64,000 bases of DNA. Source: Pseudomonas sp. Bc-h (GTDB lineage: Bacteria > Pseudomonadota > Gammaproteobacteria > Pseudomonadales > Pseudomonadaceae). The notes under the pieces are model-generated. The model did not search any database. It had not been told where the DNA came from and saw nothing but the letters and a program-made list of their open reading frames with translations. The stretch is from positions 311,251 to 375,250 of the forward strand of contig NZ_MUIN01000002.1 in the NCBI RefSeq assembly GCF_002080045.1, written 5' to 3'. Shown here piece after piece: positions 61,842-64,000 of this stretch. Each line of letters begins with the position of its first letter. Position 1 is the stretch's first letter. The translations under genes were made by a program, and so were the position numbers.

Positions 61842-63218
61842 ATGTCAGCTGACTCCCGCCCGGCCGTACTCGAACTAATCGGCAACACTCCCTTGGTGCG
61901 CGTCAGTCGCATCGATACCGGTCTGTGTACCCTTTTCCTGAAACTCGAATCCCAGAACCCCGGCGGCTCGATCAAGGACCGGATCGGTCTGGCGATGATC
62001 GATGCCGCCGAGCGCGACGGCCGCCTGCGCCCCGGTGGCACGATCGTCGAAGCCACGGCGGGCAATACTGGCCTGGGCCTTGCGCTGGTCGGTCGGGCCA
62101 AGGGTTACCGGGTGGTATTGGTGGTGCCCGATAAGATGTCGACCGAGAAGGTGCTGCACTTGAAGGCCATGGGCGCCGAGGTGCACATCACCCGTTCGGA
62201 TGTGGGCAAGGGTCATCCTGATTATTACCAGGACGTGGCGGCGCGGTTGGCGAGCGAAATTCCCGATGCATTCTTCGCTGATCAATTCAATAACCCGGCC
62301 AATCCGCTGGCCCACGAGTGCAGTACGGCGCCGGAAATCTGGGCGCAAACCCAGCATGACCTCGACGCCATCGTGGTCGGCGTGGGCTCGGCGGGCACCC
62401 TCACCGGCCTGACCCGTTTCTTCAAACGTGTGCAACCGGACCTGGAAATGGTGCTGGCAGACCCTGTGGGCTCTGTGGTTGCGCAGTACAGCAGGACGCA
62501 AACCCTCCCCGAGGCCGGTTCGTGGGCGGTCGAAGGCATCGGGGAAGACTTCATTCCGTCATTCGCCGACCTTTCCAGCGTGCGCCACGCTTACTCCATC
62601 AGTGACGAAGACAGTTTTGAGCACGCCCGGTATCTGCTGCGCACCGAGGGGATTCTGGGCGGTTCGTCGACGGGTACGCTGTTGGCCGCCGCCTTGCGGT
62701 TTTGCCGCGAACAGACGACGCCAAAGCGCGTGGTCAGCTTTGTCTGCGACACCGGCACCCGCTACCTGTCCAAGGTCTACAATGACCAGTGGATGACCGA
62801 TCAGGGCCTGATGCAACGCACCCGATACGGTGATTTGCGCGACCTGATCGCTCGGCGCTTCGAGGATGGCCGGGTGATCAGCGTCGGCCCGGACGACACC
62901 CTGTTGACCGCTTTCCAGCGCATGCGCCTGGCCGATGTCTCGCAATTGCCGGTGCTGGTGGATGGCAAGCAGCTGGTCGGGGTGATCGATGAGTCCGACA
63001 TCCTCCTCGACGTGCACAACGACACGTCGCATTTTCGCACCACGGTCGCCAGCGCCATGACCAACAAAGTCGAAACCCTGCCACCGAATGCCGGGCTGCC
63101 GGCATTGCAGGCGGAACTGGACCGAGGGCTGGTCGCGATCATCGCCGACGCGTCCGGGTTTCACGGCCTGATCACCCGGGTCGACTTGCTCAATCATTTG
63201 CGGAGATCCCTTGCATGA
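61842..63218 (+). CDS. Cystathionine beta-synthase with C-terminal CBS pair
   Basis: Condenses serine and homocysteine to cystathionine, the first step of reverse transsulfuration. 458 residues: PLP-binding K45 in GGSIKDR, EATAGNTGLGLALVG, VGVGSAGTLTGLTRFFK as the phosphate-binding loop, and a C-terminal CBS-domain pair from about 330 (VISVGPDDTLLTAFQRM..LPVLVDGKQLVGVIDESDIL). The bacterial type lacks the haem domain of animals. GAGG before the ATG supports the start. It is coupled by an ATGA overlap to the gamma-lyase gene. Confidence 0.93.
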   Translation: MSADSRPAVLELIGNTPLVRVSRIDTGLCTLFLKLESQNPGGSIKDRIGLAMIDAAERDGRLRPGGTIVEATAGNTGLGLALVGRAKGYRVVLVVPDKMSTEKVLHLKAMGAEVHITRSDVGKGHPDYYQDVAARLASEIPDAFFADQFNNPANPLAHECSTAPEIWAQTQHDLDAIVVGVGSAGTLTGLTRFFKRVQPDLEMVLADPVGSVVAQYSRTQTLPEAGSWAVEGIGEDFIPSFADLSSVRHAYSISDEDSFEHARYLLRTEGILGGSSTGTLLAAALRFCREQTTPKRVVSFVCDTGTRYLSKVYNDQWMTDQGLMQRTRYGDLRDLIARRFEDGRVISVGPDDTLLTAFQRMRLADVSQLPVLVDGKQLVGVIDESDILLDVHNDTSHFRTTVASAMTNKVETLPPNAGLPALQAELDRGLVAIIADASGFHGLITRVDLLNHLRRSLA

Positions 63219-64000
63219 GTCAGCACGACGAAAACCAGACGTCCCACGCCTTCGCCACTCGGGTGATCCACGCCGGCCAGGAGCCCGACCCTTCCACCGG
63301 AGCGCTGATGCCGCCGATCTACGCCAACTCCACCTATCTGCAACAAAGCCCCGGCGTTCACAAAGGCCTGGATTACGGCCGCTCGCACAACCCGACGCGC
63401 TTTGCGCTGGAACGCTGCGTGGCCGATCTGGAAGGCGGGACTCAGGCGTTCGCCTTCGCATCGGGGCTGGCGGCGATCTCTTCAGTGCTCGAATTGCTGG
63501 ATGCCGGATCGCACATTCTCTCCGGTGACGACCTGTATGGTGGCACCTTCCGCCTGTTCGACAAGGTTCGCCAGCGTAGCGCCGGGCATCGTTTCAGCTT
63601 CGTCGACATGACCGACCTTTCCGCCTTTGAAGCCGGGCTTCAGGACGACACGCGAATGATCTGGGTGGAGACCCCGAGCAACCCCCTGCTGCGCCTGAGC
63701 GATCTGGCTGCCATCGCGCGCGTCTGCCGTGACCGGGGCATCATTTGTGTTGCCGATAACACCTTCGCCAGCCCATGGATTCAGCACCCGTTGGCGTTGG
63801 GTTTCGATATCGTCGTGCACTCCACCACCAAATACCTCAATGGCCACTCGGACGTGATCGGCGGCATCGCGGTGGTCGGGGATAACCCTGAACTGGCCGA
63901 GCGCCTGGGTTTCCTGCAGAACTCGGTCGGTGCGATTGCCGGGCCTTTCGATGCCTTCCTCACCCTGCGCGGGGTGAAAACCCTGGCCTTGCGCATGGAG
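63215..64000 (+). CDS. Cystathionine gamma-lyase/gamma-synthase, cut by the window end
   Basis: The first 262 residues of a Cys/Met-metabolism PLP enzyme: FATRVIHAGQEPDPSTGALMPPIYANSTYLQ, PTRFALERCVADLEGG, ASGLAAISSVLELLD, VETPSNPLLRLSDL and the PLP lysine K206 in VHSTTKYLNGHSD. The start at 63215 overlaps the preceding gene's stop as ATGA. Next to a cystathionine beta-synthase, the gamma-lyase role (cystathionine to cysteine) is more likely than gamma-synthase, but the two families are hard to separate by sequence. The frame is open through 64000. Confidence 0.93.
   Translation, partial: MSQHDENQTSHAFATRVIHAGQEPDPSTGALMPPIYANSTYLQQSPGVHKGLDYGRSHNPTRFALERCVADLEGGTQAFAFASGLAAISSVLELLDAGSHILSGDDLYGGTFRLFDKVRQRSAGHRFSFVDMTDLSAFEAGLQDDTRMIWVETPSNPLLRLSDLAAIARVCRDRGIICVADNTFASPWIQHPLALGFDIVVHSTTKYLNGHSDVIGGIAVVGDNPELAERLGFLQNSVGAIAGPFDAFLTLRGVKTLALRME

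Noticed and set aside
1..64000. Possible tRNA, rRNA, CRISPR array, insertion sequence, prophage or origin
   Set aside because: I looked for cloverleaf-like segments, regularly spaced repeats, transposase motifs and integrase-like proteins and found none I could support. The mobile-element look of several regions comes from deletion scars, not from elements.

Overview
The window reads as a chromosomal segment of a Pseudomonas species, probably from the fluorescens/syringae side of the genus. The inference rests on an MvaT-type silencer, a LigD, an MHS transporter with aroQ, a coupled reverse-transsulfuration pair, high-GC codon use and dense LysR/AraC/TetR regulation of short-chain dehydrogenases (SDRs). 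I saw no rRNA, tRNA, insertion sequence, CRISPR array, prophage or replication origin.

Layout. 0-13 kb is accessory metabolism: a DsbB-like protein and an esterase opposite a TetR regulator, a dehydrogenase-hydrolase fusion, three SDRs, and several decayed genes (HD hydrolase, S51 peptidase, a major facilitator (MFS)/SDR deletion junction, a frameshifted AraC). 12-21 kb is a stress/repair stretch: a PHA-depolymerase-like hydrolase, LigD with an N-terminal extension and no Ku nearby, a run of small unknown proteins, an OBAP-like lipoprotein, and a small heat-shock protein with a sigma-32-type promoter. 21-30 kb: LysR/SDR, a quinone-reductase remnant, an NTF2-like protein, a DUF1254 protein, an MHS transporter coupled to aroQ with a divergent LysR, a ProQ/FinO protein and a DUF1206 membrane protein. 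30-37 kb: an S8 protease with a Glu where the catalytic Asp is expected, an MvaT-family protein, a hybrid kinase with a coding tandem repeat, a double-truncation scar (LysR and MFS remnants facing away), CsbD and a PBP5-type carboxypeptidase.

37-47.5 kb is signalling and a possible small natural-product operon: an OmpR-type two-component pair opposite a ModA-like binding protein; an RsbQ-like hydrolase overlapping a PAS histidine kinase; a GGDEF-EAL protein; and a haem-oxygenase-like diiron protein overlapping a methyltransferase with an NPPY motif. 47.5-53.5 kb is a LysR-controlled SDR, transporter and split-transketolase operon that ends at a terminator, followed by a convergent HAD phosphatase. 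54-60 kb is an isoquinoline-oxidoreductase-type molybdenum hydroxylase operon with a triheme cytochrome c and an XdhC factor, next to an AraC regulator. 60-64 kb has a DHA1 exporter, a 14-bp repeat, and a cystathionine beta-synthase coupled to a cystathionine gamma-lyase/synthase that runs off the window.

The best candidates for undescribed biology are the diiron-protein/methyltransferase pair, the RsbQ-like hydrolase/PAS-kinase pair, the split-transketolase operon, the dehydrogenase-hydrolase fusion and the Asp-to-Glu S8 protease. A second theme is erosion: at least six truncated or joined genes lie in the first 36 kb, several at divergent regulator/target pairs.
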